64,000 bases of DNA, from contig JAHDHQ010000001.1 of NCBI GenBank assembly GCA_020631235.1, forward strand, positions 295,287 to 359,286, read 5' to 3'. Numbering within the stretch: position 1 is the first letter of the stretch; each line of letters begins with the position of its first letter. Below, piece after piece: positions 1 to 9,202 of this stretch. A program made the translations under genes and the position numbers. The notes beneath the pieces are model-generated. The model ran no database searches. It saw only the letters and a list, made by a program, of their open reading frames with translations, and was not told the origin of the DNA. The stretch is from Saprospiraceae bacterium. GTDB lineage: Bacteria; Bacteroidota; Bacteroidia; Chitinophagales; Saprospiraceae.

Positions 1-1
1 C

Positions 2-3000
2 AATCAAGTTATCGGAAGCATTGATTTTGGATTGTGTAATCCCGAATGTATATCGGATAATGTAGCTATCCACCTTGATGGAGTCGATGATTTTATACAA
101 CTGGATGATATTGGAGCTTATAATGATTTAAGCATTGGTACTTGGTTTAAAGCTGATGTGGTCAACTATTCAGGTGCAGAAAACAGGATTATGAGTTTTG
201 GTGGAATAAATAGGCTTGAGATTGGGCATTTAAATAATGGAACTTTATGGTTATTTGACCAATCACAAAATCAAACCTTTACCATGAGTGAGAATGTTTT
301 AGATGGAGAGTGGCATCATATCGCTTATGTGGCTAAATCTGAAAACAGATATGTATATTTTGATTTTGAAGAAGTATTAAACTATGTGTCTCCTACATCT
401 GATATTAATTATGGTCCTCACCTTCAGATCGGGACGTGGATTAATGGAGGTGCGGATGGTTCGTTGTATCAAGGGTTGTTAGACGAATTTAAGGGCTTTG
501 ACTTAGCTATAGCGGAGAATCTTCTTTGTGAGGCCTTTAACAATACGCCACCTAACTTGATGGACAATTTAAGAATCTACTTTGATTTTGAAGATGGACA
601 AGCAGATGAGAATAACAGTACACTTACACAAATCGCCAACCAAGGAGATTTGATTCGTGGAGATTTATACCACTTTGGTTTAATAGAAACTGCTTATTCA
701 AATTTTACCTGTGGCACTTTTAATCAAGATTGCAGTATGCCTTGCGATCCGGATATTACGCCACCTATTTGCTTAGCCAATGATATTCAATACGAAATGG
801 ATCAAAGTGGTTTTGTGGCCATAACTATTGATGCGATCAATGCGGGTTCTTTTGACGATTGTTCCGATGTAGAACTGAATATTGAGGCAAATGGTTTCTC
901 TTGTTTTGATATCGATCAAGCAAACACAGTCACTTTAGTAGTCACTGACGCCGCAGGTAATGAAAGTACATGTACTTCTACTGTAACTATTTTAGACCCG
1001 AATAACTATTGTAATGACATCATAGATCCTACTTGTGATTTTGAATGTAGTGATGAATGTAATACGGATAACATTGCTTTAGGTACTGCTTTTGATCCTC
1101 TCACAAATATGGCTATCCCAATCGGGCAATTTGACCCTGCTTGGATTTTAATCGACAGCCCTGATCCGAACATACAAACACCAAGGCCAGCTTATGTTTT
1201 AAATCCTAATGATGTGTGGGATCAGCTACCAGGATCAAATTATATTTCAGCCTATCCTAATGCCAACAATAATGACAATAACATTGCTAATGGAACAGAA
1301 TATGTATTCCAACGGTGTTTTTGTGTTTGTGAGGACCAATCTAACGTAGAAATAAGTGTAGATGCATATGTAGATAACAACCTACAAATCGACTTGTACG
1401 ATGAGAATAATCTCCTTGTAGAACCAATCATTAATATTACTGATCAAACTCAAAATGCGTTTGTCTTCCCTCCTGCTTCTTATCAAGAAACTTTAACCTT
1501 AGGGACTGGTATTTATTGTTTTAATGCAGCTCTAAAAAATGACGGAGCGGTCACTATGGGAATGAGCATAGATATAATGATTAGTGGTGCAGGCTTGATC
1601 GAAAACCAATGCTGTAAATCCTTTAATTCTATAACTGGGCAAGTGTTTAATGACACCAATTGTGATGGTTTAAATGATTTTTCAACGGATCTTGGTATAG
1701 AGAATTTTCAAATTGATTTGTGCGAAAGCGATGGTTCGTTTATTACGAGTCTTGTAAGTGATGCCTTTGGTTACTTTAGTTTCAATAATATTCCTGGCGG
1801 AAACTATCAAGTAAAAGTGATTAACAACAGTACCTTAATAAATACCACAGCGGATATTTATGAAGTGAGTATTAACAACAACCAAGTGGTCGGTGGAATA
1901 GAATTTGGTTTTTGTGAAGACCCGTGCGCAAATGATGACCAAGCACCAGAATGCATTGAACTTGAAGTTACAATCGAAATCGAAGCTAACGGGCAGACGG
2001 GTATTCCACCAGATTTATTTGACGGAGGAGCCTTGGATGATTGTACTGAAGTGGAAGTGAATTTTGATCAAATTATTTTTGATTGTAACGATCTTGGACC
2101 ATATAATTATAGCTATACAGCCTCAGATCAAGCGGGAAATACAACTATTTGCGAAGTTGTTATGGAAATAACAGACCCTAATAATTATTGTGATCCTTGC
2201 AACATGGACACCAGCCCTCCTACTTGTATCGCACTAAGTGCAATATTGCAGATGGGAGTTGACGGTTTTATAAATATTTCAGTTGATGAGATAGACGGTG
2301 GTTCTTTTGATAATTGCACAGATGTAACTAGTAGCATCAGTCAAACAGTGCTCACTTGCGATAATCTTGGCAATAATACCATACTATTAACCGTGTCAGA
2401 TCTGAATGGAAATAGCTCTACTTGTGAGTCATTTATTTCATTATCTGACCCTAATGATTATTGTAATCCGTGCAATATGGATACGACTCCTCCTACCTGT
2501 GTCCCTTTGAGTGCAGTCATTCAAATAAATCCAAACGGTAGTGCTTCTGTCGAACATTCTGCATTGGATGATGGTTCGACAGATGATTGTTCCGATGTAA
2601 GTATAGTGGAAGGTACATACATCTTTAATTGTGATCAATTAGGTATTAATATAGTGGAATATGTGATCTACGACCAGTCCAATAATGAAAGGGTTTGCGA
2701 GACACAAGTGCTTGTCGAAGACCCAAGTTTCTATTGCAATCCTTGCATACCAGACACTATACCTCCGATCTGTGTTAATCAATCCATCAGCCTAACTATG
2801 GATAATCCGGACCTCATTGAAATAGCATTGTCATCAATAGAAAATCAATCTTATGATGAATGTGGAAGCATCGAATTCAGTGACGATATTTATTATTTTA
2901 CTTGCGATGACTTAGGCTCTAGCACAGCTCTTTATACCATCTTCGACGAAGCTGGTAATACTGCTCAATGTGAAGTTTCATTCATTTTAGAAGATCCTGC

Positions 3001-4090
3001 AAACAATTGCGAATGTTTTGAAGATAATATACCACCAAATTGTATATCTCAAGATATAGTCATTCAACTTGATGAAAGCGGCAATGTCACTGTAACTATG
3101 GAGATGCTCGATAATGGATCCTTTGATAATTGCACTGAAGTTGCTTTTAGTGGACTTACTTATGATTACAATTGTGATCAATTGGGTATTTATGAAGTAG
3201 TATTAGTAGTTTGGGATGGTAACGGTAATTTTTCTGAGTGCCCTACCACCATCACTGTGGAAGATAAGCTAGAGGTATGCCCCTGTTTGATGGATACCAT
3301 CCCACCTATTTGCTTAACGCAAAGTCTAAATATCAACGTAGGTGACGCTGGAACAGCGAGTGTTTCAACCGGAGAAATCAATAATGGATCATTTGATGAT
3401 TGTACTGAGGTTTCTTATGATGACATTATCATCGAATATAATTGTGATCAGTTGGGCGAGCAGAGTGTCGAATTAACAATCTATGATGAAGCTGGGAATA
3501 GCAGTGTTTGTTCATCTACCATTACCGTGACAGATAGCATGGATTACTGCTTGTGCATAAATGACATAGAACCACCCATATGTATTCTTGGCAATGTGGT
3601 CGTTTTTATGGAACCGGACTCCACAGTTTCAATTGACTTTGAAGATCTGGATCTTGGTTCATACGATGAATGTTCGGACTTTGATTATGCTATTAGCCAG
3701 AGCGTTTTTGGCTGTGACCAAGTGTGCACTAATTTTATCACGGTGGTTTTAACCGATACATTTGGCAATGTCGTGGAATGTGAAACTGCAGTTTCTGTTG
3801 TGGATACTTTAGGAATATGTACCATTTCCAACACAAGTAATCATGTACCCTCCGATAATGTACTTGTCAAACCAAATCCTAGCAATGGGTTTTTCCACGT
3901 CGAACTTAGCCAGGCAAATATGCAGGTCATAGAAGTGTTTGATATTTCTGGTCACTTAATGCTTAAAAAGAGCGAATTAAATAGAAAATCAGCCAACCTA
4001 AACTTAGAGCATTTGGCGACTGGAACATATATTTTAAGAATCATGAGCACAGAAGGACATTTTGTAGTAAAAAGGATAGTGAAAATGTAA
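2..4090 (+). CDS. Large secreted adhesin-like protein, LamG + HYR-like repeats, T9SS type A sorting domain (5' end outside window)
   Basis: The reading frame is open to the first bases of the window. The in-frame residues before the TTG at 32 (NQVIGSIDFG) resemble an internal stretch of the same protein (NNQVVGGIEFG), so the gene is cut by the window edge and TTG 32 is not its start. In order it shows a LamG/concanavalin-like domain (about residues 12-165 counted from position 32), one HYR-like repeat, a beta-sandwich region, an SdrD-B-like domain (starts SITGQVFNDTNCDG), seven more tandem HYR-like repeats of about 90 residues with a recurring PP-x-C...DDC...CD-x-LG...GN-x-x-x-C pattern, and a C-terminal type A sorting domain beginning KPNPSNGFF and ending in a basic tail. 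It is expected at the cell surface or secreted through T9SS. Ligand unknown. Confidence 0.85.
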   Translation, partial: NQVIGSIDFGLCNPECISDNVAIHLDGVDDFIQLDDIGAYNDLSIGTWFKADVVNYSGAENRIMSFGGINRLEIGHLNNGTLWLFDQSQNQTFTMSENVLDGEWHHIAYVAKSENRYVYFDFEEVLNYVSPTSDINYGPHLQIGTWINGGADGSLYQGLLDEFKGFDLAIAENLLCEAFNNTPPNLMDNLRIYFDFEDGQADENNSTLTQIANQGDLIRGDLYHFGLIETAYSNFTCGTFNQDCSMPCDPDITPPICLANDIQYEMDQSGFVAITIDAINAGSFDDCSDVELNIEANGFSCFDIDQANTVTLVVTDAAGNESTCTSTVTILDPNNYCNDIIDPTCDFECSDECNTDNIALGTAFDPLTNMAIPIGQFDPAWILIDSPDPNIQTPRPAYVLNPNDVWDQLPGSNYISAYPNANNNDNNIANGTEYVFQRCFCVCEDQSNVEISVDAYVDNNLQIDLYDENNLLVEPIINITDQTQNAFVFPPASYQETLTLGTGIYCFNAALKNDGAVTMGMSIDIMISGAGLIENQCCKSFNSITGQVFNDTNCDGLNDFSTDLGIENFQIDLCESDGSFITSLVSDAFGYFSFNNIPGGNYQVKVINNSTLINTTADIYEVSINNNQVVGGIEFGFCEDPCANDDQAPECIELEVTIEIEANGQTGIPPDLFDGGALDDCTEVEVNFDQIIFDCNDLGPYNYSYTASDQAGNTTICEVVMEITDPNNYCDPCNMDTSPPTCIALSAILQMGVDGFINISVDEIDGGSFDNCTDVTSSISQTVLTCDNLGNNTILLTVSDLNGNSSTCESFISLSDPNDYCNPCNMDTTPPTCVPLSAVIQINPNGSASVEHSALDDGSTDDCSDVSIVEGTYIFNCDQLGINIVEYVIYDQSNNERVCETQVLVEDPSFYCNPCIPDTIPPICVNQSISLTMDNPDLIEIALSSIENQSYDECGSIEFSDDIYYFTCDDLGSSTALYTIFDEAGNTAQCEVSFILEDPANNCECFEDNIPPNCISQDIVIQLDESGNVTVTMEMLDNGSFDNCTEVAFSGLTYDYNCDQLGIYEVVLVVWDGNGNFSECPTTITVEDKLEVCPCLMDTIPPICLTQSLNINVGDAGTASVSTGEINNGSFDDCTEVSYDDIIIEYNCDQLGEQSVELTIYDEAGNSSVCSSTITVTDSMDYCLCINDIEPPICILGNVVVFMEPDSTVSIDFEDLDLGSYDECSDFDYAISQSVFGCDQVCTNFITVVLTDTFGNVVECETAVSVVDTLGICTISNTSNHVPSDNVLVKPNPSNGFFHVELSQANMQVIEVFDISGHLMLKKSELNRKSANLNLEHLATGTYILRIMSTEGHFVVKRIVKM
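1934..3820 (+). repeat. Seven tandem HYR-like coding repeats (about 270 bp each)
   Basis: Seven consecutive protein repeats start at DDQAPEC, DTSPPTC, DTTPPTC, DTIPPIC, DNIPPNC, DTIPPIC and DIEPPIC. Each carries paired cysteines, a G-S/A-x-D-D/N/E-C core and a D-x-x-GN-x-x-x-C end. An eighth diverged copy lies upstream, near 750-1010. The copies differ at DNA level, which suggests old duplications. Boundaries are approximate. Confidence 0.75.
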
Positions 4091-4094
4091 TGAT

Positions 4095-4137
4095 AAAGGA
4101 GGAGTACGAGTAGTTATTACTGGCTCCTCCTATTTTA
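4095..4137 (+). terminator. Rho-independent terminator after the adhesin gene
   Basis: Perfect 8-bp stem AGGAGGAG (4097-4104) / CTCCTCCT (4124-4131) followed by TATTTTATTT, starting a few bases after the stop codon. Confidence 0.75.
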
Positions 4138-4208
4138 TTTGCATAAACTATCCGAATTGCCAAACATTTTTAATAACTTCTTTCATTTATAACCAAAAAA
4201 TCAAAACA

Positions 4209-4583
4209 ATGAATGCAAAAGTATCAATGGGCATCCGAATCTTACTCGGAGTCTTCCTATTCGTTTTTGGACTTAACAAATTTATGGGGTTTATGGAATT
4301 TCCTGCCATTCCTGGTGACGGCGGAACGCTTATGGGAATATATATAAGTTCCGGATTTATGAAGATTATTGGTGTTTTAGAAATAATCGTAGGGCTTTTA
4401 TTGCTTGTAGGAAAACTGGTGCCCTTAGCAACCACCATCGCAGCAGCTATCATGTTTAACGCCTTGGTTTTCCATCTACTGCATGATCCAGCTAATTCTG
4501 CTGGAGCTGCTTTGGGCGTAATATTATGTTTATTGACAGTTTGGGGACATAAACATCAATTTAAAGGATTATTCACTGTATAA
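4209..4583 (+). CDS. DoxX-family membrane protein
   Basis: A 124-residue protein with four hydrophobic segments (roughly residues 7-25, 45-67, 70-90 and 95-112), the usual size and topology of DoxX/DoxX-like inner-membrane proteins. The N-terminal G-x-R-x-x-LG...F-x-FG-x-N-KF pattern is typical of the family. The family's biochemical role is poorly settled (links to redox and sulfur metabolism in other organisms), so no specific function is assigned. It stands alone between two terminator hairpins and is probably monocistronic. Confidence 0.75.
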   Translation: MNAKVSMGIRILLGVFLFVFGLNKFMGFMEFPAIPGDGGTLMGIYISSGFMKIIGVLEIIVGLLLLVGKLVPLATTIAAAIMFNALVFHLLHDPANSAGAALGVILCLLTVWGHKHQFKGLFTV

Positions 4584-4601
4584 AACAACAATTAACAAAA
4601 T

Positions 4602-4635
4602 AAAAGCTCAACATTTAAACTGTTGGGCTTTTTTT
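4602..4635 (+). terminator. Rho-independent terminator after the DoxX gene
   Basis: Stem AGCTCAACA (4605-4613) / TGTTGGGCT (4621-4629), with one G-T pair and a 7-base loop, followed by a T run. Confidence 0.8.
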
Positions 4636-4743
4636 ATGTTTATAATTTGCATATTTGCACCAGAAAACCAAATTATATTTTTAACACTATGATAAGTGAC
4701 ATTGTATATAATGGGTAGTCTAAATAATATATCCGAAACACAC

Positions 4744-5121
4744 ATGAAATTATTAACAACCATTCTTTTAGGCGCTTTTGCTTATTTTCCAGTATCGAGT
4801 CAGATGGCTAGCCTTGTTGATGAATCTTTTGACTACATAGTAAGTCACGACACACATGACCCTGTGAGAGAACAAGTACTCAATCCCTATTCATTCGAAA
4901 TTTTCCAAAACACTGCGCATACAAAAATCACGTTAGTGCTAAATGAAAGTCAGTCGCAAGGATTTACTAAAGCAACTGTACGTAATACCAATGGTTTCCC
5001 TTTAATTGTTACGCATAAAGCGGGTGCCATAGATGTGAGTGAGTTAGAAAAAGGATTTTATTATGTATTCGTTGAATACGGTGATAATCAAGTGTCCGTA
5101 CAAAAACTCATCAAAGAATAA
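4744..5121 (+). CDS. Small secreted protein resembling a bare T9SS type A sorting domain
   Basis: The ATG at 4744 is chosen over an in-frame GTG at 4696 because it begins a clean signal peptide (MKLLTTILLGAFAYFPVSS). About 105 residues remain after cleavage. The last 75 look like a type A (Por secretion) C-terminal domain: a beta-strand pattern, the G-x-I-D-V-S-E-LEKG-x-Y-Y-V-x-V core and a lysine-rich end (KLIKE). There is therefore almost no passenger. No enzymatic motif is visible. It ends 10 bases before the convergent DUF547 gene. The function is unknown, and the sorting-domain reading is by pattern only. Confidence 0.65.
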   Translation: MKLLTTILLGAFAYFPVSSQMASLVDESFDYIVSHDTHDPVREQVLNPYSFEIFQNTAHTKITLVLNESQSQGFTKATVRNTNGFPLIVTHKAGAIDVSELEKGFYYVFVEYGDNQVSVQKLIKE

Positions 5122-5131
5122 AAAACATTAA

Positions 5132-6313
5132 TTACCGACCATTTAAACTCCAATCGTATTCATTAAAGTCTACATTGGACTTGGCTGTTATTTGAACTTT
5201 TGAGTATTTATTGAGGAAGGTTTTCAAGTCCCCAAAATCTTCACCATACCAATCAAATATTTTAGATACAATTGCTTTTGATGGTGTTATTTGATTATAC
5301 GCAGTATTATTAATAAACGCTATGGTTTGCTTCTCTAATAAGCCTTCTAGATTAGCACTGGTAAACGCTTGATTAGCAATAGGCGGACAAGACTTGGCCG
5401 CACAATTAACCGCAAAGTGAATACGTGGCTCTTTATATTTAGGTCGGATAATATCATTTTCTATATTGTTTAGAGAATATGTTTTTCCTTGGAGTTTTAT
5501 CCATTTTGTATCCCAAGGTTTTCCTCCATCAATATCCATAATGCTTCCTACCCCATAATTATTTAAAATTAATTTTATGGTGTATGCATTATAAGCATTA
5601 ATCCAATACACCAATTTTTCACTCCTTGACCAACTCTGATCAAAACGACTATCTTCTAATTGTTTGAGATACGCATTGAGTTGATCTTCAGATTTTTTTA
5701 TAGAAGCATAATCTACCCTTCCTTTAACGACATTGGACTGAAGTATGCCGTTAAATAATCCGTGATCAGGTTTATTAGATATTATTTCTTTCTCTGGTTT
5801 AGTATCTTTCGCTACATTGTTTTGTATGTTTTCTTTAGTTTCTTGTACTTCTGTTTTAGCAGGCGCCTCTTTGGTTTGCTTATCCATTTCTTTCTTTAAA
5901 ACATCTTTATTCTTTTCGATAAATTCTTTCATTTTTGTTTTCGAAAGCTCTGTATTGGTACTACTGCTTTTTACATCTTTTGCTGGAATAGAAGATTCTA
6001 TGCTTGAAGAATTAACAGGCTTCGATACTTCTACCTTTGTTTCTTTTTGTGGCTTTGGCTTTTCGTTTACTTGTATATCCGCTTCAGTATTTGATTCCAT
6101 TATTATGGTTGCTTCTGATTGCTGTGCAGCTTTCTTGAGCTGGTTCTCTAAGGCTTTTTTTGCTTCTTCTGCTTGGAGATCAGCTTCTGCAATCAAACTA
6201 GCTTGATCTTGCTCCATGGGTGCTCCCACCGCTTTTTCGACTGGTTTAACTTCAGTTTTGCAACTCAAAAATATAAGTGCTATAATAGGAAGGAGTATAT
6301 ACGCTCTTTTCAT
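5132..6313 (-). CDS. DUF547-domain lipoprotein with long charged linker
   Basis: A 393-residue protein with a lipoprotein signal (MKRAYILLPIIALIFLSC; lipobox LSC). A low-complexity K/E/A/T-rich linker covers about residues 30-185, and a C-terminal DUF547 domain about 190-390. DUF547 hallmarks seen are Y-W-I-N-A-Y-N-A-Y, the HFAVNCAAKSCPP block and F-D-W-Y-G-x-D-F near the end. DUF547 proteins are widespread and uncharacterised, and their fold is thought to resemble papain-like or transglutaminase-like proteins. The conserved cysteines in NCAAKSC would be the residues to test. The linker suggests the domain is held away from the membrane. Confidence 0.85.
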   Translation of the reverse strand: MKRAYILLPIIALIFLSCKTEVKPVEKAVGAPMEQDQASLIAEADLQAEEAKKALENQLKKAAQQSEATIIMESNTEADIQVNEKPKPQKETKVEVSKPVNSSSIESSIPAKDVKSSSTNTELSKTKMKEFIEKNKDVLKKEMDKQTKEAPAKTEVQETKENIQNNVAKDTKPEKEIISNKPDHGLFNGILQSNVVKGRVDYASIKKSEDQLNAYLKQLEDSRFDQSWSRSEKLVYWINAYNAYTIKLILNNYGVGSIMDIDGGKPWDTKWIKLQGKTYSLNNIENDIIRPKYKEPRIHFAVNCAAKSCPPIANQAFTSANLEGLLEKQTIAFINNTAYNQITPSKAIVSKIFDWYGEDFGDLKTFLNKYSKVQITAKSNVDFNEYDWSLNGR

Positions 6314-6374
6314 TGTATTTTATGTTAAGTATAAATGTAATATGTATTTGTTGGCTTTTGTTTATTTCAGCACA

Positions 6375-8633
6375 TTAAAATTTCGCAGAAAGTCGGATTC
6401 CAACATTTCGTGGAGCCTCAAATAAAGCAGGGCGCTTTGTGTACTCCACATTAAACAAATTATTTATCAAGAAGCCAAGGGTATATTGTTTAAAAGTAGC
6501 AGACAGCCTTATGTCTGTAATCGTATAGTCAGTGTCATTATTATCTAAATAGGCTTTAACAAAAACAAAATCCACTGGCGTATAAAATAAATTATCGATA
6601 GCTTCTACCCTGCTCGCAAACCGCTGAGCTACACCTAAACTTAAAAATTGATAGTTAGCTTGAATATCAAAACTATACAAATGTTTACTTCTATATTTCA
6701 GGATGTTTTCTGAAGAGGAACTGGTTGAGGCAAGATCTTGAGTAAAATTTCTGTAAGTTGGATTAATGTAAGTATAACCAGCTATAACATTAAGTTGTAT
6801 GGGGCCAATGTCGGTATTACTTCCCAACTCTACTTCTACACCTTTAATGTCAGTATCTCCCACATTTTGTGATCTAAACCCAAGCTGTCCATCTTGCTCG
6901 TAAAACCCAAATTCAGCCATATTATCATATTGCGACCAAAAAAAAGACAAGTCAGCATAGGCCAGAGCATCCATGAGCTTAAAACCTTGTTTATGACCTA
7001 TTTCGGCAGACCATCCAGACTCTGAATTTAGATCAAGATTTGGGAATATATTAAAGCCAGCAACAGAAGTTGATATATACTTTTCAGTGATGGTTGGGTA
7101 ACGATAACCTTGCCCCCAAGAAATTCTGCTTGCTGAATATGAATTGTACTTATAATTTGCCCCTGCTCTAGAAATAACTTTAGATTCTGTATTTAATCCT
7201 CCATTGGGCAAACTCACACCATATAATACTGAAGGACTTTGTAATTGATTAAATTCCGCTCGGATCCCAGCATTTAATGTCAGTTTATTAAAGAATACTT
7301 TTTCTAACTGAAGATAAGCCGCTTGATTATTACCTGTAAAGATGGTATCACTAAATAATTCTGAATCAGAAAAAATAGTGGAAGCCACCAAACCACCCAC
7401 TAAATCAATATCTATAACAGGAATTGTTTTAAGATATTGATACTCAATAAATCGATATATAGAACTATTTGATTGGTTGTCGGAATTCTGATTATCGATA
7501 CTATAGTACCTTCCTTTCAGTTTATGCTGACCTTTATGTGTGTCTATATAGCTTATACTTGGATCCACATAATACCTAGATGCCTTAGTGCTACTTGTTT
7601 GATCACCGAAAGGTATAAAGGCGCCTGTCGTCGGATTAGACCAGACAAATTCATTCGCTGCATTTGATTGATTGACCACTGTTTGCACACTAGCTGTTAG
7701 GCGATCGTTTACTCGATACCTGAGATTTAGATTGGACCTAAATCTATCGGTAAATGTACCTTTGTAAAAACCATCTTCTGTATGATAAAACCCGGCCGCC
7801 ACCAGGTCTATTTTCCCTAGCTTTCGTTTGTGAAGCAGACCTAGGTTATAGCTATATGGCGCCTTATCCCACCATTGTTTTCGTCCATCACTAGGTGACC
7901 TAAATGAAGTATAAGAACTAGACACTTTAGTTACTGGTGTCGAAGTGGCGTAGCCTGTACGAACATGTATGATTCCATTAAGTGCAGAAGACCCATAAAG
8001 TACAGACGAGGCTCCTTTTAGTATTTCCACCTGGGATATGTTTTCTATAGGCACATCGCTCCAGTTAGGTCTGCCAGCATCTGCTTGTAGTGCAGGAATA
8101 TCATCCACTAGCAACAACACTCTGCTTCCAGCTCCGTAGGAGTATCCAGAGCCACCGCGAATATTAGCTTGACCATCGATGATTTGGACCCCAGGTATCT
8201 TATCTAAAACTTGATCGATTGCTGGTGCATTTGTTGCGGCAATTAATGCTGGTTTCAGCACCGATATAGAGCTAACTGAAGTGAGGGTATTACGTTCATA
8301 CTTTGAACCTGTAATCGTTGCCGTATTTAGGACTTGTGCCGATGGCTTTAGTGGTATATTTAAAAACCTTTGATCAGCGTCAAGTACAAATGCTTTGTTG
8401 ATCGACGTATATCCTACATACCTTATAGAAATGTAGAGAGTATCTGAAACTTCATTTATTAGAAATTGTCCATTCAGGTCAGAGCTGTAGAATGCATCAT
8501 TTACTTGAACATTCGCTGCAATTAGAGGATCTCCCGTTGCACTATCAGTGAGCTTACAAGTAAGGACACCGCTCTGGGCACACAAGGATGACATCAAACA
8601 TCCACTTATAATCAGACAAAAAAGTAATTTCAT
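6375..8633 (-). CDS. TonB-dependent outer-membrane receptor
   Basis: A 752-residue receptor with a signal peptide ending near CAQ, a carboxypeptidase-regulatory-like domain (about residues 22-95), a plug domain (about 115-225, with DKIPGVQIIDGQANIRGG and VEILKGASSVLYGSSALNG), then a beta-barrel ending in a C-terminal phenylalanine (SAKF). The plug style is that of siderophore, vitamin or metal receptors rather than SusC, and no SusD partner is adjacent, so the substrate cannot be named. It faces the same way as the neighbouring TerB-like gene, 59 bases upstream. Confidence 0.9.
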   Translation of the reverse strand: MKLLFCLIISGCLMSSLCAQSGVLTCKLTDSATGDPLIAANVQVNDAFYSSDLNGQFLINEVSDTLYISIRYVGYTSINKAFVLDADQRFLNIPLKPSAQVLNTATITGSKYERNTLTSVSSISVLKPALIAATNAPAIDQVLDKIPGVQIIDGQANIRGGSGYSYGAGSRVLLLVDDIPALQADAGRPNWSDVPIENISQVEILKGASSVLYGSSALNGIIHVRTGYATSTPVTKVSSSYTSFRSPSDGRKQWWDKAPYSYNLGLLHKRKLGKIDLVAAGFYHTEDGFYKGTFTDRFRSNLNLRYRVNDRLTASVQTVVNQSNAANEFVWSNPTTGAFIPFGDQTSSTKASRYYVDPSISYIDTHKGQHKLKGRYYSIDNQNSDNQSNSSIYRFIEYQYLKTIPVIDIDLVGGLVASTIFSDSELFSDTIFTGNNQAAYLQLEKVFFNKLTLNAGIRAEFNQLQSPSVLYGVSLPNGGLNTESKVISRAGANYKYNSYSASRISWGQGYRYPTITEKYISTSVAGFNIFPNLDLNSESGWSAEIGHKQGFKLMDALAYADLSFFWSQYDNMAEFGFYEQDGQLGFRSQNVGDTDIKGVEVELGSNTDIGPIQLNVIAGYTYINPTYRNFTQDLASTSSSSENILKYRSKHLYSFDIQANYQFLSLGVAQRFASRVEAIDNLFYTPVDFVFVKAYLDNNDTDYTITDIRLSATFKQYTLGFLINNLFNVEYTKRPALFEAPRNVGIRLSAKF

Positions 8634-8692
8634 ATAGCTATTTGACTATACAAAATACAATAAAATAAGCAATGAGAAATAGCTTATGTTGC

Positions 8693-9154
8693 TTAACCTA
8701 TTTTATGAATCATTGGTAATTCGATCAATTTTGCTTCCTCCGAATCTACAGTCATGAATCCCAAAAATCCTCCTGTAGACTTAGCTACGTGCTTCGCAAA
8801 CGAAAGTAAACTATCATACAATACTATAGCATAGTTTCTTTCCAACAATGGAAAAATATCGTTTAATTGACTAAGCTTTGAGCTTAATTCATTGGTACGA
8901 ATTTGAGTATCACTATTCGCTGATTGCACGGTTTGATCTAAGACTTCTGCGTAGTCAACACCCACAGCCTTAAAGAAATCTAGCACTTGGTCAGAAGCCG
9001 CATAAGTTCTGATTTTAGCTATTTTTTCAGCCCAAGCTAATTCCTTTGATTCTATCTCACCATCCGCTCCTGCTATCAAAACGGTAATCCATGCAACTGA
9101 GTGTTTTAATGTTTGCAAGTGCTCAGCTGGTAAATCTCTAAAGTTGTCTAACAT
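8693..9154 (-). CDS. TerB-like helical protein, function unknown
   Basis: A 153-residue soluble protein with no signal peptide. The segment W-x-x-x-L-I-A-G-A-D-G-E-I-E-S-K-E (about residues 22-38) resembles the acidic metal-binding start of TerB/TerB-like domains, and the rest is predicted helical. TerB-like folds occur in many contexts besides tellurite resistance, and no ter genes are nearby, so that role is not claimed. A TAnnTTTG promoter element lies just upstream, suggesting its own transcript, possibly read through into the TonB receptor gene downstream. Confidence 0.5.
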   Translation of the reverse strand: MLDNFRDLPAEHLQTLKHSVAWITVLIAGADGEIESKELAWAEKIAKIRTYAASDQVLDFFKAVGVDYAEVLDQTVQSANSDTQIRTNELSSKLSQLNDIFPLLERNYAIVLYDSLLSFAKHVAKSTGGFLGFMTVDSEEAKLIELPMIHKIG

Positions 9155-9174
9155 ATAGTGTCCAATTTGAAGCG

Positions 9175-9182
9175 CAAATATA
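9175..9182 (-). promoter_or_regulatory. Bacteroidota -7 element for the TerB-like gene
   Basis: On the minus strand this reads TATATTTG, an exact TAnnTTTG match, about 20 bases upstream of the start codon at 9154. No convincing -33 element was found. Confidence 0.5.
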
Positions 9183-9202
9183 TAAAATCAATTAATAGAA
9201 GC

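Noticed and set aside
4696..4743. GTG start giving a 16-residue N-terminal extension of the small secreted protein
   Set aside because: It would bury the signal peptide that begins cleanly at ATG 4744.
8693..9154. Tellurite-resistance role for the TerB-like protein
   Set aside because: TerB-like folds occur widely, and no other ter genes are in the window.
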